A DNA stretch of 64,000 nt from RPQJ01 sp963712815 (GTDB lineage: Bacteria > Pseudomonadota > Gammaproteobacteria > Steroidobacterales > Steroidobacteraceae). Under the pieces are notes generated by a model. It saw only the letters and a list, made by a program, of their open reading frames with translations. It did no database searches and had not been told where the DNA came from. This document shows, one piece after another, positions 36,921 through 45,720 of this stretch. The stretch lies in contig CAVQJL010000012.1 in NCBI GenBank assembly GCA_963712815.1, positions 682,001-746,000 on the forward strand, in the 5' to 3' direction. Position 1 is the first letter of the stretch. Every line of letters starts with the position of its first letter. Both the position numbers and the translations under genes were made by a program.

Positions 36921-37388
36921 TCAGAAGTACAGCCGCATGATGGCATCGGCCACGCAGGCGGGCTTGGGCTGGCCCTCGATTTCCACCGTGCACTGCTCCT
37001 TGATCTGCAGGCCGCCCTTGACCTCCCCGACCTCGAGCAGGACGCAATGCGCGCGCACCCGGCTGCCGCTCACCACGGCGCTCGGGAAGCGCAGCTTGTC
37101 GAGCCCGTAGTTGATCACCTGCCGGACGCCGGGAAATACCGGCTGCTCGGCGGTCACCAGCCCGCGCAGCATCGGGTAGAGCGACAGCGTCAGGAAGCCG
37201 TGCGCGATCGTCGCCTTCCACGGCGACTCCCGTGCGGCGCGCTCGGGATCGACGTGGATCCACTGGTGGTCACCCGTGGCGTCGGCAAATGCGTCGATTC
37301 GTGCCTGAGTGATATCCAGCCAGTCGCTGCAGTGGATTTCCTGCCCGACCCGGGCCTGTAGCTGTTCGAGGACCTGCTGTTGTGACAT
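36921..37388 (-). CDS. MaoC family (R)-specific enoyl-CoA hydratase-like protein
   Basis: 155 aa, single hot-dog domain. The catalytic Asp/His motif is ADATGDHQWIHVDPERA, followed by ATIAHGFLTLSLYPML. It probably hydrates enoyl-CoA, and in phaJ-like members supplies (R)-3-hydroxyacyl-CoA for polyhydroxyalkanoate. The divergent neighbour phaR (PHA regulator) makes that role plausible. Start at MSQQQVLEQLQ; upstream Met positions give no domain. Confidence 0.88.
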   Translation of the reverse strand: MSQQQVLEQLQARVGQEIHCSDWLDITQARIDAFADATGDHQWIHVDPERAARESPWKATIAHGFLTLSLYPMLRGLVTAEQPVFPGVRQVINYGLDKLRFPSAVVSGSRVRAHCVLLEVGEVKGGLQIKEQCTVEIEGQPKPACVADAIMRLYF

Positions 37389-37511
37389 GGGTGGGCCTGC
37401 ACGGTGGACCTGAGGTGATGCTCGACAGTGTAGGGTCGCGACCCGCCTCGGGGCCAGTCGGCCTCGAGCATGCCGCCCGCCAGTGGTCCACCGCTTGCCC
37501 CCAGCGGGTTT

Positions 37512-37539
37512 TTGCGACGCAAGAGCCCTGAGGTACACT
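37512..37539 (+). promoter_or_regulatory. Sigma-70-type promoter of phaR (leaderless)
   Basis: TTGCGA (37512-37517), a 16-nt spacer and TACACT (37534-37539). The -10 box ends 7 nt before the phaR ATG at 37547, so transcription should start at or next to the A of the start codon. No Shine-Dalgarno is present, which fits a leaderless mRNA. Confidence 0.5.
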
Positions 37540-37546
37540 GCGTCGC

Positions 37547-38032
37547 ATGAGCGAAGAGCGACTGATAAAGAAGTACGCGAACCGTCGCCTGTACGACGCG
37601 TCGCAGAGCCGGCACATCACCCTCGACGACATCCGCACGCTGATCGTCAAGGGGGAGAAGCTGCGGATCGTCGAGGACAAGAGCGGCAACGACATCACCC
37701 GTCACATCCTTCTGCAGGTGATTGCCGAGCAGGAGCAGGCGGGCCGGCCGATCCTCAGCACCAAGGTGCTCGAGGCCATCATCCGCCTCTACGGCAACTC
37801 GCTGCAGGGCTACCTCGCGAGCTTCCTCGAGCGCAGCATCGAGATGTTCCTCAAGCAGCAGGAAGCGGTGCAGTCGCAGATTTCGAGGATCGTGGCGCAC
37901 ACGCCGCTCGCGGCCGTGGCCGACATCACGCGCCAGAACCTCGAGGCGCTCGCGAAGGTGCAGGAGAGCATGCTCAACGTGCTGCTCCCGAAGCGCGACA
38001 AGGACCGCGACGAGGACGACAAGCGCTCCTGA
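37547..38032 (+). CDS. phaR: Polyhydroxyalkanoate synthesis repressor PhaR
   Basis: 161 aa. The family N-terminus is complete: LIKKYANRRLYDASQSRHITLDDIRTLI (DNA/PHB-binding domain), then the PHB accumulation regulatory domain DITRHILLQVIAEQEQAGRPILS. The C-terminus is a charged helix and a Lys/Asp-rich tail. PhaR senses PHA granules and represses phasin genes. No phaC or phasin gene is in the window. The divergent MaoC gene and downstream glycogen genes suggest a carbon-storage locus. Confidence 0.93.
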   Translation: MSEERLIKKYANRRLYDASQSRHITLDDIRTLIVKGEKLRIVEDKSGNDITRHILLQVIAEQEQAGRPILSTKVLEAIIRLYGNSLQGYLASFLERSIEMFLKQQEAVQSQISRIVAHTPLAAVADITRQNLEALAKVQESMLNVLLPKRDKDRDEDDKRS

Positions 38033-38086
38033 GGCGCGCTCGGCCGTCCCCCCGGCGACGGGCTGCGACCCACCCTGGAGATCGCT

Positions 38087-39532
38087 GTGCGCATCTGCTT
38101 CCTCTCCGCCGAATACTCCCCGTTCGCCAAGACCGGCGGGCTCGGCGACGTCTCCGCGGCGCTCACCCGCCACCTCGCCCGCCGCGGCCACGACCTGCGG
38201 GTGTTCCTGCCGCTGCACGGCCAGATGGACCTGCGGGGCGTGGACCGTCATCCGGTGGACTTCCTGCAGGACCTCACGCTGCAGGTCGGTCCGCACCTCC
38301 TCGGCTACGGCATCCAGACCGCGCGCGTACCGGACTCGGACCTGTGGGTTTACCTCGTCGACTGCCCGTCGCTGTTCGACCGGCCGCGCATCTACTCGGA
38401 CGCGCCGGACGAGCACGTGCGCTACCTGATGCTGACGCGCGCGGCGTTCGAGTGCTGCCAGCGAATGGGATTCGCGCCGCAGATCCTGCATGCCAACGAC
38501 TGGCACACCGGCTTCGCGCCGCTGCTGCTGCGCTCGGCGTATGCCTGGGACCGTAGCCTGTTCGCCGCCACGAAAAGCGTATTCACCATCCACAACATCG
38601 GCTACCAGGGCGTCTTCGGCGCGGGCCAGTCGGTAGACCTCGGTCCGGGCGTGGAGGCGGGTTTGCTGCACCAGGCGGACCTCGGCGCCGGTCGCATCAA
38701 TCCCATGCGGCATGCCGTGATCTACGCCGATGCAGTCACGACCGTGAGCCCGACGTATGCCGGGGAGATCCGCACGCCCGAGGGCGGGCACGGCCTCGAT
38801 GCCGACCTGCGTGCCCGCGGCGGAGCGGTGCACGGCATCCTGAACGGCGTGGACTACGAGGAGTGGAATCCGGCGACGGACGTCCACCTGCCCCACCGCT
38901 ATGACGCGGAGGACCTCGGCGGCAAGGCGCGTACCAAGCAGGCGCTCATGGAACTGCTGCAGATGACGGGCCCGTCCACCACACCGCTGATCGGCATGGT
39001 GACGCGGTTGACTCTGCAGAAAGGCATCGACCTGCTCTACGAGGTCCTGCCGGAGGTTCTCGCCGGTGGCGCTGCGCGGTTCGTGGCGCTCGGCAGCGGC
39101 GAGCAGCACTACGAGCGCTTCCTGCACGGCCTGCAGGAGCGCTTCCCGGGCCGGGCAGTCTTCTACAGCGGCTACAGCGAGGAACTCGCCCACCTCATCG
39201 AGGCCGCCGCCGACATCTTCCTGATGCCGTCCCTGTACGAGCCCTGCGGGCTCAACCAGATGTACAGCCTGAAGTACGGCACGGTGCCGATCGTGCGGCG
39301 CACGGGCGGGCTCGCGGACTCGGTGCGCCACTTCGACCCTGCCACGGGAGTAGGCACCGGGGTGGTGTTCAACGACTTCGATCCCGGCGGCGTCCGCTGG
39401 GCGATCGCAACGGCGCTGGAGTGGTACGAGTCGCCCGCGCTGTGGCGCCGCCTCGTTTCAAACGGCATGCGCGAGGACTTCTCCTGGGAGCGGCAGGTCA
39501 TCGAATACGAGCGGCTCTACGAGTCGTTGTAG
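38087..39532 (+). CDS. glgA: Glycogen synthase (ADP-glucose)
   Basis: 481 aa, GT5. The N-terminal ADP-glucose site is KTGGLGDV, preceded by LSAEYSPFA; the C-terminal domain carries EPCGLNQMYSLKYGTVPIVRRTGGL with the catalytic Glu. It extends alpha-1,4-glucan from ADP-glucose made by GlgC, which is encoded 0.6 kb downstream on the other strand. The start is GTG (GTGCGCATC) with GGAG 7 nt upstream. It lies 54 nt after phaR. Confidence 0.96.
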   Translation: MRICFLSAEYSPFAKTGGLGDVSAALTRHLARRGHDLRVFLPLHGQMDLRGVDRHPVDFLQDLTLQVGPHLLGYGIQTARVPDSDLWVYLVDCPSLFDRPRIYSDAPDEHVRYLMLTRAAFECCQRMGFAPQILHANDWHTGFAPLLLRSAYAWDRSLFAATKSVFTIHNIGYQGVFGAGQSVDLGPGVEAGLLHQADLGAGRINPMRHAVIYADAVTTVSPTYAGEIRTPEGGHGLDADLRARGGAVHGILNGVDYEEWNPATDVHLPHRYDAEDLGGKARTKQALMELLQMTGPSTTPLIGMVTRLTLQKGIDLLYEVLPEVLAGGAARFVALGSGEQHYERFLHGLQERFPGRAVFYSGYSEELAHLIEAAADIFLMPSLYEPCGLNQMYSLKYGTVPIVRRTGGLADSVRHFDPATGVGTGVVFNDFDPGGVRWAIATALEWYESPALWRRLVSNGMREDFSWERQVIEYERLYESL

Positions 39533-39586
39533 ATCGTCGGCCGGGCGGCCACGCGCGACGGCCGCCGACGACCCCCGCACCGCCGC

Positions 39587-40102
39587 CTACAGCTGCCGGG
39601 GCTGCGCCTTGGCCGGCTTGAGGGCGCGGGAGAAATCCACCGTGCCGCGGTGGCTGAACGGGATCCTGCGCAGCACTCCCTTGTCCACGAACACCTTGCC
39701 GCTGATCTCGTACTCGATGTTGTCGAGCTTTCCGCCTCCGGCGCGGCTCAGCAGCCGGCCGAAGCTGCTCACGAAGTTCGTCGTCACCAGCATGTCGAAC
39801 TCGGCCTCGCCGCGCGCCGGCAGCAGGAAGACGTCGTTGCTCACGCCGTCGGCGAAGCTGTCGCCCATCATGATGATCTGGTACTCGAGTCCCCGCACCG
39901 GCAGTTCGAGGTCGTTCGGGTTCTGGACCAGCACGCGCACCTTGAACTTCTGCGCGAACATGTCGGTCGAGAGCATCTGCACGCCGACCAGACTGAGTCG
40001 CGGCGCGACGAGGTCGCCCCCGAGCGAGGTGCAGCCCGGCAGCAGCGCGACCAGCGCAAACACCACCGCCAGCATCCCGACCCCATGGACACGCTTGGAC
40101 AT
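39587..40102 (-). CDS. LEA14/WHy-domain lipoprotein
   Basis: 171 aa. The signal ends VALLPGC (lipobox; Cys at about 24). The rest is a WHy/LEA-2 beta domain: PRLSLVGVQMLSTDMFAQKFKVRVLVQNPNDLELPVRGLEYQI. Such domains are linked to desiccation or stress in plants; in bacteria the role is unknown. Envelope location from the lipobox. Convergent with glgA; GC-rich complementary runs at 39536-39575 between them have no T-run. Confidence 0.82.
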   Translation of the reverse strand: MSKRVHGVGMLAVVFALVALLPGCTSLGGDLVAPRLSLVGVQMLSTDMFAQKFKVRVLVQNPNDLELPVRGLEYQIIMMGDSFADGVSNDVFLLPARGEAEFDMLVTTNFVSSFGRLLSRAGGGKLDNIEYEISGKVFVDKGVLRRIPFSHRGTVDFSRALKPAKAQPRQL

Positions 40103-40149
40103 GATTGACTTCCCGGTATTGCGACGCGTCCGCGCCGGTACGTCCGCGC

Positions 40150-41430
40150 TCAACCTGCCCGCGGAGCCGCGCGCAGCATCGCGGCGGTCACGAGGGTGAC
40201 GCCGTTTTCCGTGACGTAGAATCGCTCGGCGTCGGCCACCGGGTCCACGCCGATCTGCATGCCGTCAGGCACCAGCGTATTGGCGTCGATGATGGCGCGA
40301 CGGATCACACAGCGCTCGCCCACGCGCACGCGCGGCAGCAGCACCGACGCGTCGATCGTCGAGTAGTCGTGCACCCGGACGTTCGAGAACAGCAGCGAAT
40401 TGCTCACGCGCGAACCCGAGATGATGCAGCCACCCGAAACCATCGAGTCGATCGCGGCGCCGCGGCGGTCCTCGTCGTCGAACACGAACTTGGCCGGCGG
40501 CAGCTGCTCCTGGTAGGTCCAGATCGGCCATTGCTCGTCGTAGATGTTGAGTTCGGGCGATACGCGCACGAGCTCCATGTTCGCCTCGTAGTAGGCGTCC
40601 ACCGTGCCCACGTCGCGCCAGTAATTCTGCGCCTTCGTGCGCACGTCCTCGAACGGGTATGCAAACACGCGCAGGTTGTCGATGGCGTCCGGCACGATGT
40701 TGCGGCCGAAGTCGTGCGCCGAGTCAGGGTCATCGGCGTCCGCCCGCAGCAGGCGCTCGAGCAGCCGAGGGTTGAACACGTAGATGCCCATGGACGCGAG
40801 CGCCATGTCGGGACGGCCCGGCATCGGCGGCGGGTCGTTCGGCTTCTCCAGGAAACTCAGTACTCGATTGGATTCGTCCACGCCGAGCACGCCGAACTCG
40901 CGCGCTCGCGCCACCGGCACCTCGACCACGCCGACAGTGATGTCGGCCTCCTTCTCGACGTGGAAGCCGATCATCGGGCCGTAGTCCATCTTGTAGATGT
41001 GATCGCCCGCGAGCACCAGCACGTGCAGCGGTCTGTGCGCACGGATGATCTCCACGTTCTGCCAGAGCGCGTCGGCCGTGCCCTGGTACCACTCGGGGCC
41101 GCGCCGCTGCTGCGCCGGGATGATCTCGACGAACTCGCCGAACTCGCCCCGCAGGTAGCCCCAGCCGCGCTGGATATGCTGGATCAGCGAGTGCGCCTTG
41201 TACTGGGTGAGCACCGAGATCTGGCGGATGCCGGAGTTCACGCAGTTCGACAGCGCGAAGTCGATGATGCGGAACTTGCCGCCGAACGGCGTCGCGGGCT
41301 TGCAGCGATCCTCGGTGAGGTGCCGCAGACGCTCGCCGCGGCCGCCCGCCATGATCACCGCGAGGGTCCCGCGGGTCAGGCGACTGAGGTAGCGGCGGGG
41401 TGCAAACAATCGCTGTTGTTCGGTGGACAT
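40150..41430 (-). CDS. glgC: Glucose-1-phosphate adenylyltransferase
   Basis: 426 aa. The nucleotidyltransferase domain has AVIMAGGRGERLRHLTEDRCKPATPFGGKFRIIDF and VLAGDHIYKMDYG; a left-handed beta-helix follows (SGGCIISGSRVSNSLLFSNVRV). It makes ADP-glucose, the first committed step of glycogen synthesis, and pairs with glgA. Start taken at MSTEQQRLFAPRRY, the usual N-terminus; a Met 15 codons earlier lies in the divergent promoter region. Confidence 0.96.
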   Translation of the reverse strand: MSTEQQRLFAPRRYLSRLTRGTLAVIMAGGRGERLRHLTEDRCKPATPFGGKFRIIDFALSNCVNSGIRQISVLTQYKAHSLIQHIQRGWGYLRGEFGEFVEIIPAQQRRGPEWYQGTADALWQNVEIIRAHRPLHVLVLAGDHIYKMDYGPMIGFHVEKEADITVGVVEVPVARAREFGVLGVDESNRVLSFLEKPNDPPPMPGRPDMALASMGIYVFNPRLLERLLRADADDPDSAHDFGRNIVPDAIDNLRVFAYPFEDVRTKAQNYWRDVGTVDAYYEANMELVRVSPELNIYDEQWPIWTYQEQLPPAKFVFDDEDRRGAAIDSMVSGGCIISGSRVSNSLLFSNVRVHDYSTIDASVLLPRVRVGERCVIRRAIIDANTLVPDGMQIGVDPVADAERFYVTENGVTLVTAAMLRAAPRAG

Positions 41431-41573
41431 CTGGCACGACTCTCCGCGTATCTGCCCCGATGTTACAGATTGCACCTGTCGCCCGACACCGCTAAGTCCT
41501 GCACGAACTGCGACCTCGTACGCAGCCGACGAGCGTGGCAGGCTCGTTATATATACCTGAGAGAACGCTATAG

Positions 41574-41601
41574 TTGACTTCGTAGTAGTAGTCTGTAATT
41601 A
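41574..41601 (+). promoter_or_regulatory. Promoter of the padR operon in an AT-rich patch
   Basis: TTGACT (41574-41579), a 16-nt spacer and TAATTA (41596-41601), about 22 nt before the TTG start of padR. The flanking 41548-41620 is strikingly AT-rich for this genome (TTATATATACC at 41548 onwards), as often found where PadR proteins bind their own promoters. Autoregulation is inferred. Confidence 0.55.
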
Positions 41602-41622
41602 ATAGTAGGCACTGAACGAACC

Positions 41623-42048
41623 TTGGTCATCGAAGTGACAAGCCAACCCGCGGAAGACCCTCGCAACGCCGAACTCGCGGACCTGCAGACCCGCAAGTTC
41701 CAGCGCGAGTTGAGCGCCGGCCTGACCTCGCTGGTGCTGCTGGCCGTCCTGGCCCAGGCTGGGGAAGACCTCTACGGATACGAGATCGCCCGCCGGCTGG
41801 CCGGCGAGCACGACAGCGCCGGCCCGTTCAAGCTCGGGGCGCTCTACCCGGTGCTGCGCAACCTCAGCGCAGCCGGCCTGCTGTCGAGCCGCGTCGTGCC
41901 ATCCTATGCGGGCCCGCCGCGGCGCTACTACCGCATCACGCCGCTGGGGCGCGACGCGCTCGCCGCGTGGTGCGCAACCTGGCTCTCGACGCGAGATTTC
42001 GTGGACGCGAAGCTGAGTCCTGCCCCCGCCCTGGAGACCTCGTCATGA
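41623..42048 (+). CDS. PadR family transcriptional regulator
   Basis: 141 aa. The winged-helix domain is LLAVLAQAGEDLYGYEIARRL, FKLGALYPVLRNLSAAGLLSSR, then RRYYRITPLGRDAL: the LYPxLxxLxxxGLL and YYxxTxxG motifs of PadR. The start may be TTG at 41623 or GTG at 41635. The stop overlaps the next ATG (ATGA). PadR regulators paired with a HAAS/DUF1700 membrane protein are a widespread envelope-stress or transporter control module, and this pair has that form. Confidence 0.88.
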   Translation: MVIEVTSQPAEDPRNAELADLQTRKFQRELSAGLTSLVLLAVLAQAGEDLYGYEIARRLAGEHDSAGPFKLGALYPVLRNLSAAGLLSSRVVPSYAGPPRRYYRITPLGRDALAAWCATWLSTRDFVDAKLSPAPALETSS

Positions 42049-42947
42049 CGGCCGCCAACCCGCGAACGGTCGAGCAATACCTCGACGCCCTTCGAGCCGC
42101 ATTGCGCGGCGCAGATCCGGCACTGGTGCAGGACGCGCTGTTCGACGCCGAGGAGCACCTGCGCGCCGAGCTTGCGCAGCACCCGGGCGACGCCGAGGGC
42201 GACGTGCTGGCGCGGATCGCGTCGAGCTACGGCGCCCCGGACGAGGTCGCGGACGCGTATCGGGCCAACGAGGCCACCATCCAGAAGGCCTTGCGAACGC
42301 CGGTCCCGCGCGCCTACGGCTCGGCCCTCGGGCGATTCTTCGGCGTCTACGCGGACCCGCGGGCCTACCTTTGCCTGCTCTACCTGCTGCTGACACTGGT
42401 AACGGGCGTCGCCTACTTCACGTTCGCGACCATCGGCCTGTCCCTTTCCATCGGGCTCGCGATCCTCATCATCGGGGTGCCGTTCTTCCTCGCCTTCATC
42501 GGCATTGCGCGGGTGATCGCGCTCGCGGAGGGACGCATCGTGGAGACCCTGCTCGGCGTGCGCATGCCGAGGCGCCCGCCCTACCGGGACCGCGACACGC
42601 CGTTCTGGCAAAGAGTCGTCGAGATGCTCAAGGACCCGCGGACCTGGAGCACCCTGCTGTACCTGCTGCTGATGCTGCCGCTCGGCGTCTTCTACTTCAC
42701 GTTCGCCGTGGTCGGAATCGTCGTGTCGATCGCGACCTTCCTCGCGCCGATCTTCATGCTGCTCTACCATGCGGGTCTGGTTCAGATCGACGGCACGGTG
42801 GAGTCGCCCCATCCGGCGCTGCTGCCGCTGGTGTCGATCCTCGGATTGCTGCTGCTCACCGTCACGATGCACCTCGCGCGCGGACTCGGCTACCTGCATG
42901 GTCAACTGGCAAGAACCCTGCTCGTGCAGGCGCGCGCACCGTCCTGA
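42045..42947 (+). CDS. HAAS-domain (DUF1700-like) membrane protein
   Basis: 300 aa. The soluble N-terminal HAAS helix bundle has TVEQYLDALRAALRGADPALVQDALFDAEEHL and IASSYGAPDEVADAYR; then two related membrane units, each with a KDPRTWSTLLYLLLMLPLG-type entry and two hydrophobic helices (about 100-165 and 205-275). This organisation fits the partner of a PadR regulator. The ATG overlaps the padR stop by 4 nt. Function unknown; it probably senses or relays a membrane state. Confidence 0.82.
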   Translation: MTAANPRTVEQYLDALRAALRGADPALVQDALFDAEEHLRAELAQHPGDAEGDVLARIASSYGAPDEVADAYRANEATIQKALRTPVPRAYGSALGRFFGVYADPRAYLCLLYLLLTLVTGVAYFTFATIGLSLSIGLAILIIGVPFFLAFIGIARVIALAEGRIVETLLGVRMPRRPPYRDRDTPFWQRVVEMLKDPRTWSTLLYLLLMLPLGVFYFTFAVVGIVVSIATFLAPIFMLLYHAGLVQIDGTVESPHPALLPLVSILGLLLLTVTMHLARGLGYLHGQLARTLLVQARAPS

Positions 42948-43557
42948 CCGGGCGCCGCGGCTCGGCCCGCTGCTGCTCCTCACCTGCCTGCTGGCTGCCG
43001 CCTGCGGGCGCGCCGCCGACCCGGGGACACCGGCCGAGACTCCTTTGCCAGCCGCAGCCGCCGAGGCCCTGTGCGTGGCGGCCGAGTCGGGCGCGCTGCG
43101 TGCGCGGCTCAGCGGCGCGATCGAGGCCGAAATCGACTGGAGCGAAAGCGTTGAGCCGCAGTGTCGCGGCAGCGTGCGGCCGTCCGGGGACGGCCTTCGC
43201 CTCGTTTATCGCGGCAGCTTGCCGGAGGCTGGACCGCTGCTGGTCGTGCTGGGCGCGGGACCGTTGCGCCCGGGCGAGTCGGCACGCAACGTGCCGGTCA
43301 ACATCACGCTGGTGCGCGAGGGGTCGGGGGAGTTCTTCGCGACGCAGGGCGACGACAAGTGCGCCTTCGACGAACTCCGCCAGACGCCGGTGGAGGGCCT
43401 CGCGACGTCATTCAGGATCGAGGGCCGCGGCTACTGCACTCAGCCGGCGCGCGCCGTGGGCGGCGGCCCCGCCGTGCTGGTCTCGCGCTTCGACGTCACC
43501 GCCATCGTGGACGAGCTCGACGTTGCCGAGGACACGGCACGGGCAGGCGAGCCATGA
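42898..43557 (+). CDS. Lipoprotein of unknown function in the padR operon
   Basis: About 219 aa. A hydrophobic stretch LGPLLLLTCLLAAACG ends in a likely lipobox (LAAAC). The start is uncertain: ATG at 42898 lies inside the end of the HAAS gene, and no later ATG or GTG exists before the hydrophobic region. The mature part has four Cys (CVAAE, QCRGS, DKCAF, YCTQP) that could form two disulfides. No family recognised. It ends in an ATGA overlap with the DUF192 gene. Confidence 0.6.
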   Translation: MVNWQEPCSCRRAHRPDRAPRLGPLLLLTCLLAAACGRAADPGTPAETPLPAAAAEALCVAAESGALRARLSGAIEAEIDWSESVEPQCRGSVRPSGDGLRLVYRGSLPEAGPLLVVLGAGPLRPGESARNVPVNITLVREGSGEFFATQGDDKCAFDELRQTPVEGLATSFRIEGRGYCTQPARAVGGGPAVLVSRFDVTAIVDELDVAEDTARAGEP

Positions 43558-44087
43558 GAGGCCGGGCGCTGCGTGCCGCTGCGCTCGCTGCAGTGCTGGC
43601 GGCGGTGCTTGGGTTGCCGACAGTCGCTGCGCTTGCAGAGCGCGCGGCGGTCGCCAAGCCGCTGTCCGCCTTCCCGCGCGAGCGCATCGCCATCGAGACG
43701 CGCAGCGCCCGCCGGCACGTCTTCGCCGCGTGGCGCGCCGACACGCCGCAAGCGCGCGCGCAGGGCCTCATGTTCGTGCCGGAACTCGGCCCGGACCAGG
43801 CGATGATTTTCGTCTACACCCCGGCGCAGCAGGTCGGGATGTGGATGATGAACACGCTGATCCACCTCGACATGCTGTTCGTCGACGAGGCCGGCTGCGT
43901 CGTGAAGGTGCACGAGCGCGCCGAGCCCGGGTCCCTCGACACGATCTCCTCCGGCGCGCTCGTGGTCCTGGTCGTGGAACTCGCCGGCGGGACCGCCTCG
44001 AGGCTCGGCATCGCCGCGGGCGACCGGGTGCTGCGCCCGGAGGCCAGGTGGCCGCGCACGCCCCGGCCGTGTACCGCAAAGGGCTGA
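43554..44087 (+). CDS. DUF192 family exported protein
   Basis: 177 aa. Signal peptide (ALRAAALAAVLAAVLGLPTVAALA), then the DUF192 core: DTPQARAQGLMFVPEL, MIFVYTPAQQVGMWMMNTLIHLDMLFVDEAGCVV, and VVELAGGTASRLGIAAGDRV. The family is exported or archaeal and has no proven function. The ATG overlaps the lipoprotein stop (ATGA). Last gene of the padR operon; ompA follows after 84 nt. Confidence 0.86.
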   Translation: MRGRALRAAALAAVLAAVLGLPTVAALAERAAVAKPLSAFPRERIAIETRSARRHVFAAWRADTPQARAQGLMFVPELGPDQAMIFVYTPAQQVGMWMMNTLIHLDMLFVDEAGCVVKVHERAEPGSLDTISSGALVVLVVELAGGTASRLGIAAGDRVLRPEARWPRTPRPCTAKG

Positions 44088-44171
44088 CTTCCGCTAACAT
44101 CCGCGGCGTTTGCGGCGTGCCCGGGGAACGCCGCTGCGCACTCCAGACCGGGACACCCACAGGAACTACAA

Positions 44172-45272
44172 ATGAGCAGATATGCAGTCCTTGCGTCGGC
44201 CGTCGCCACGGCGCTGTTGGCGAGCGCCGCCGCCCAGGCCGACGACTCGAACCTGCCGTGGAACGACGAGGTCGGGCAATGGTTCGTCGCCCCGTTCGTC
44301 GGCTACACGTTCGTCGACGACGAGCGCTTGCTGGATGACGACATCCACTACGGCGCCTCGATCGGCAAGCACCTGAGCGAGCACTGGAGCGTGCAGCTGA
44401 CTGTGTACACCGGCGATTTCGACAACGACGGCCTGCGGCCCGAGTGGACTTGGCCGGCGAGCTTCGACGGCAGCATCTCGGGCGGATCGCTCGACCTGAT
44501 GCGCGTGTTCTCCCGCGACAGCCGCATCTCGCCGTACGTGCTCGGCGGCATCGGCATGCAGAATTCGAACTACGAGGGTCTCGAGGGCGACGAGAATGTC
44601 ACCGCGTCGGCGGGCATCGGACTGATGTGGGACCTCGCGCGCAGCGCGGATGGCTCGCGCACCGTGCAGCTGCGCCCCGAGGTCCGTTCACGCTGGGACC
44701 TGCAGAGCGGCAACACGCTGAACGACGTGGTCGCGCAGATCGGCATCGCCTTCGGCTGGGGCCCGCCGCGGCCGGCGCCGGCCGTCGAGGAGCCGCCGCC
44801 CCCGCCGCCGCCGCCGCCGCCGGCTCCGGCCAAGTGCGCCGATGACGATGGCGATGGCGTGTGCAACGAAGCGGACAAGTGCCCGAACACGCCGGCTGGC
44901 GCGAAGGTCGACAAGGTCGGCTGCCCGCTCGAGCAGACGCTGAAGGTGCTGTTCGACTTCGACAGCGCCGAGCTGCGCCCCGAGTCGATCACCGAGCTCG
45001 AGCGCGTGGTGACCTTCATGAACGACGTGCCGTTCGCGACGTCGCTGATCGAAGGCCACACCGACAGCGTGGGCAGCGATGCCTACAACCTGAAGCTGTC
45101 GGATCGTCGCGCCAAGGCGGTGTACGACTACCTGACCTCGCGCGGCGTGGATCCGGCTCGCCTGAGCTCGATCGGCCACGGTGAGACCAAGCCGATCGCC
45201 GACAACGCGACGGCCGAAGGTCGTCAGCTGAACCGTCGCGTCATGCTGATCCGCACGGATTCGGGCATGTAA
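44172..45272 (+). CDS. OmpA family outer-membrane protein
   Basis: 366 aa. Signal peptide ending AAAQA|DD; an 8-stranded barrel (about 25-195); a Pro-rich hinge (about 208-217, ten consecutive Pro); a short calcium-type DDDGDGVCNEADKCPNTPAG repeat; then the OmpA/MotB peptidoglycan-binding domain with LFDFDSAELRPES, GHTDSVGSDAYNLKLSDRRAKAV and QLNRRVML. It tethers the outer membrane to the wall. A clear terminator follows the stop. Confidence 0.94.
   Translation: MSRYAVLASAVATALLASAAAQADDSNLPWNDEVGQWFVAPFVGYTFVDDERLLDDDIHYGASIGKHLSEHWSVQLTVYTGDFDNDGLRPEWTWPASFDGSISGGSLDLMRVFSRDSRISPYVLGGIGMQNSNYEGLEGDENVTASAGIGLMWDLARSADGSRTVQLRPEVRSRWDLQSGNTLNDVVAQIGIAFGWGPPRPAPAVEEPPPPPPPPPPAPAKCADDDGDGVCNEADKCPNTPAGAKVDKVGCPLEQTLKVLFDFDSAELRPESITELERVVTFMNDVPFATSLIEGHTDSVGSDAYNLKLSDRRAKAVYDYLTSRGVDPARLSSIGHGETKPIADNATAEGRQLNRRVMLIRTDSGM
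44786..44824 (+). repeat. In-frame CCG/CCC microsatellite in the ompA proline hinge
   Basis: A run of Pro codons, mostly CCG, encodes the ten-proline hinge between the barrel and the periplasmic domain of the OmpA protein. The unit is 3 bp, so slippage would change hinge length without breaking the frame. Confidence 0.7.
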
Positions 45273-45300
45273 CAGCGACTGCAGGCTCTCGAGCTTGCCA

Positions 45301-45340
45301 CGAGGCCCCGGGGCGAAAGTCCCGGGGCCTCGTGCTTTTT
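45301..45340 (+). terminator. Rho-independent terminator of ompA
   Basis: A 12-bp perfect stem CGAGGCCCCGGG / CCCGGGGCCTCG with an 8-nt loop (GCGAAAGT), followed by TGCTTTTT. It begins 29 nt after the ompA stop. Confidence 0.9.
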
Positions 45341-45378
45341 GGGGTCCGTCGCGACCCGGGCGGCCAGAGGCGGCTGTG

Positions 45379-45448
45379 GGCGTCGGGCCGGGGTTGCTGC
45401 GGGCGCGCCCGGAGATATGCGCGCCCTGCGCAACCCCGGCCCGACGCC
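45379..45448. repeat. 70-bp near-perfect palindrome downstream of ompA
   Basis: Arms of 30 bp (45379-45408 and 45419-45448) pair with three mismatches; the outer 19 bp (GGCGTCGGGCCGGGGTTGC) are perfect. The loop is CCGGAGATAT. It has no T-run and lacks the 53-bp core of elements A-C. Confidence 0.8.
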
Positions 45449-45720
45449 GGACACAACGCGCCTAGGCGACCCGGCTAACGCCGGCTCGCACGGCGCTCGC
45501 AGCGTCTGCCGGATCCAGGGTCCCTATCGAGGCACGCGGCGACTGCAGCGGTTCATCGAGTGCCGCACCGCACTGTCGATCCGGCTCAACTCACCTTCGC
45601 GGCGTGCATCGATCCCAAACCGCCGACCCGTACCTCGCTCTCAAGGAGGGATCCGGTAGGCGTTTCATGCGCCGTGCGAGTGGCCGGCTCGGCGGTCACT
45701 CGCCCAGGCGCCGCGTGTCG

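Noticed and set aside
44786..44824. Repeated CCG units as a CRISPR-like or tandem-repeat array
   Set aside because: They encode a proline hinge in ompA; there are no spacers.
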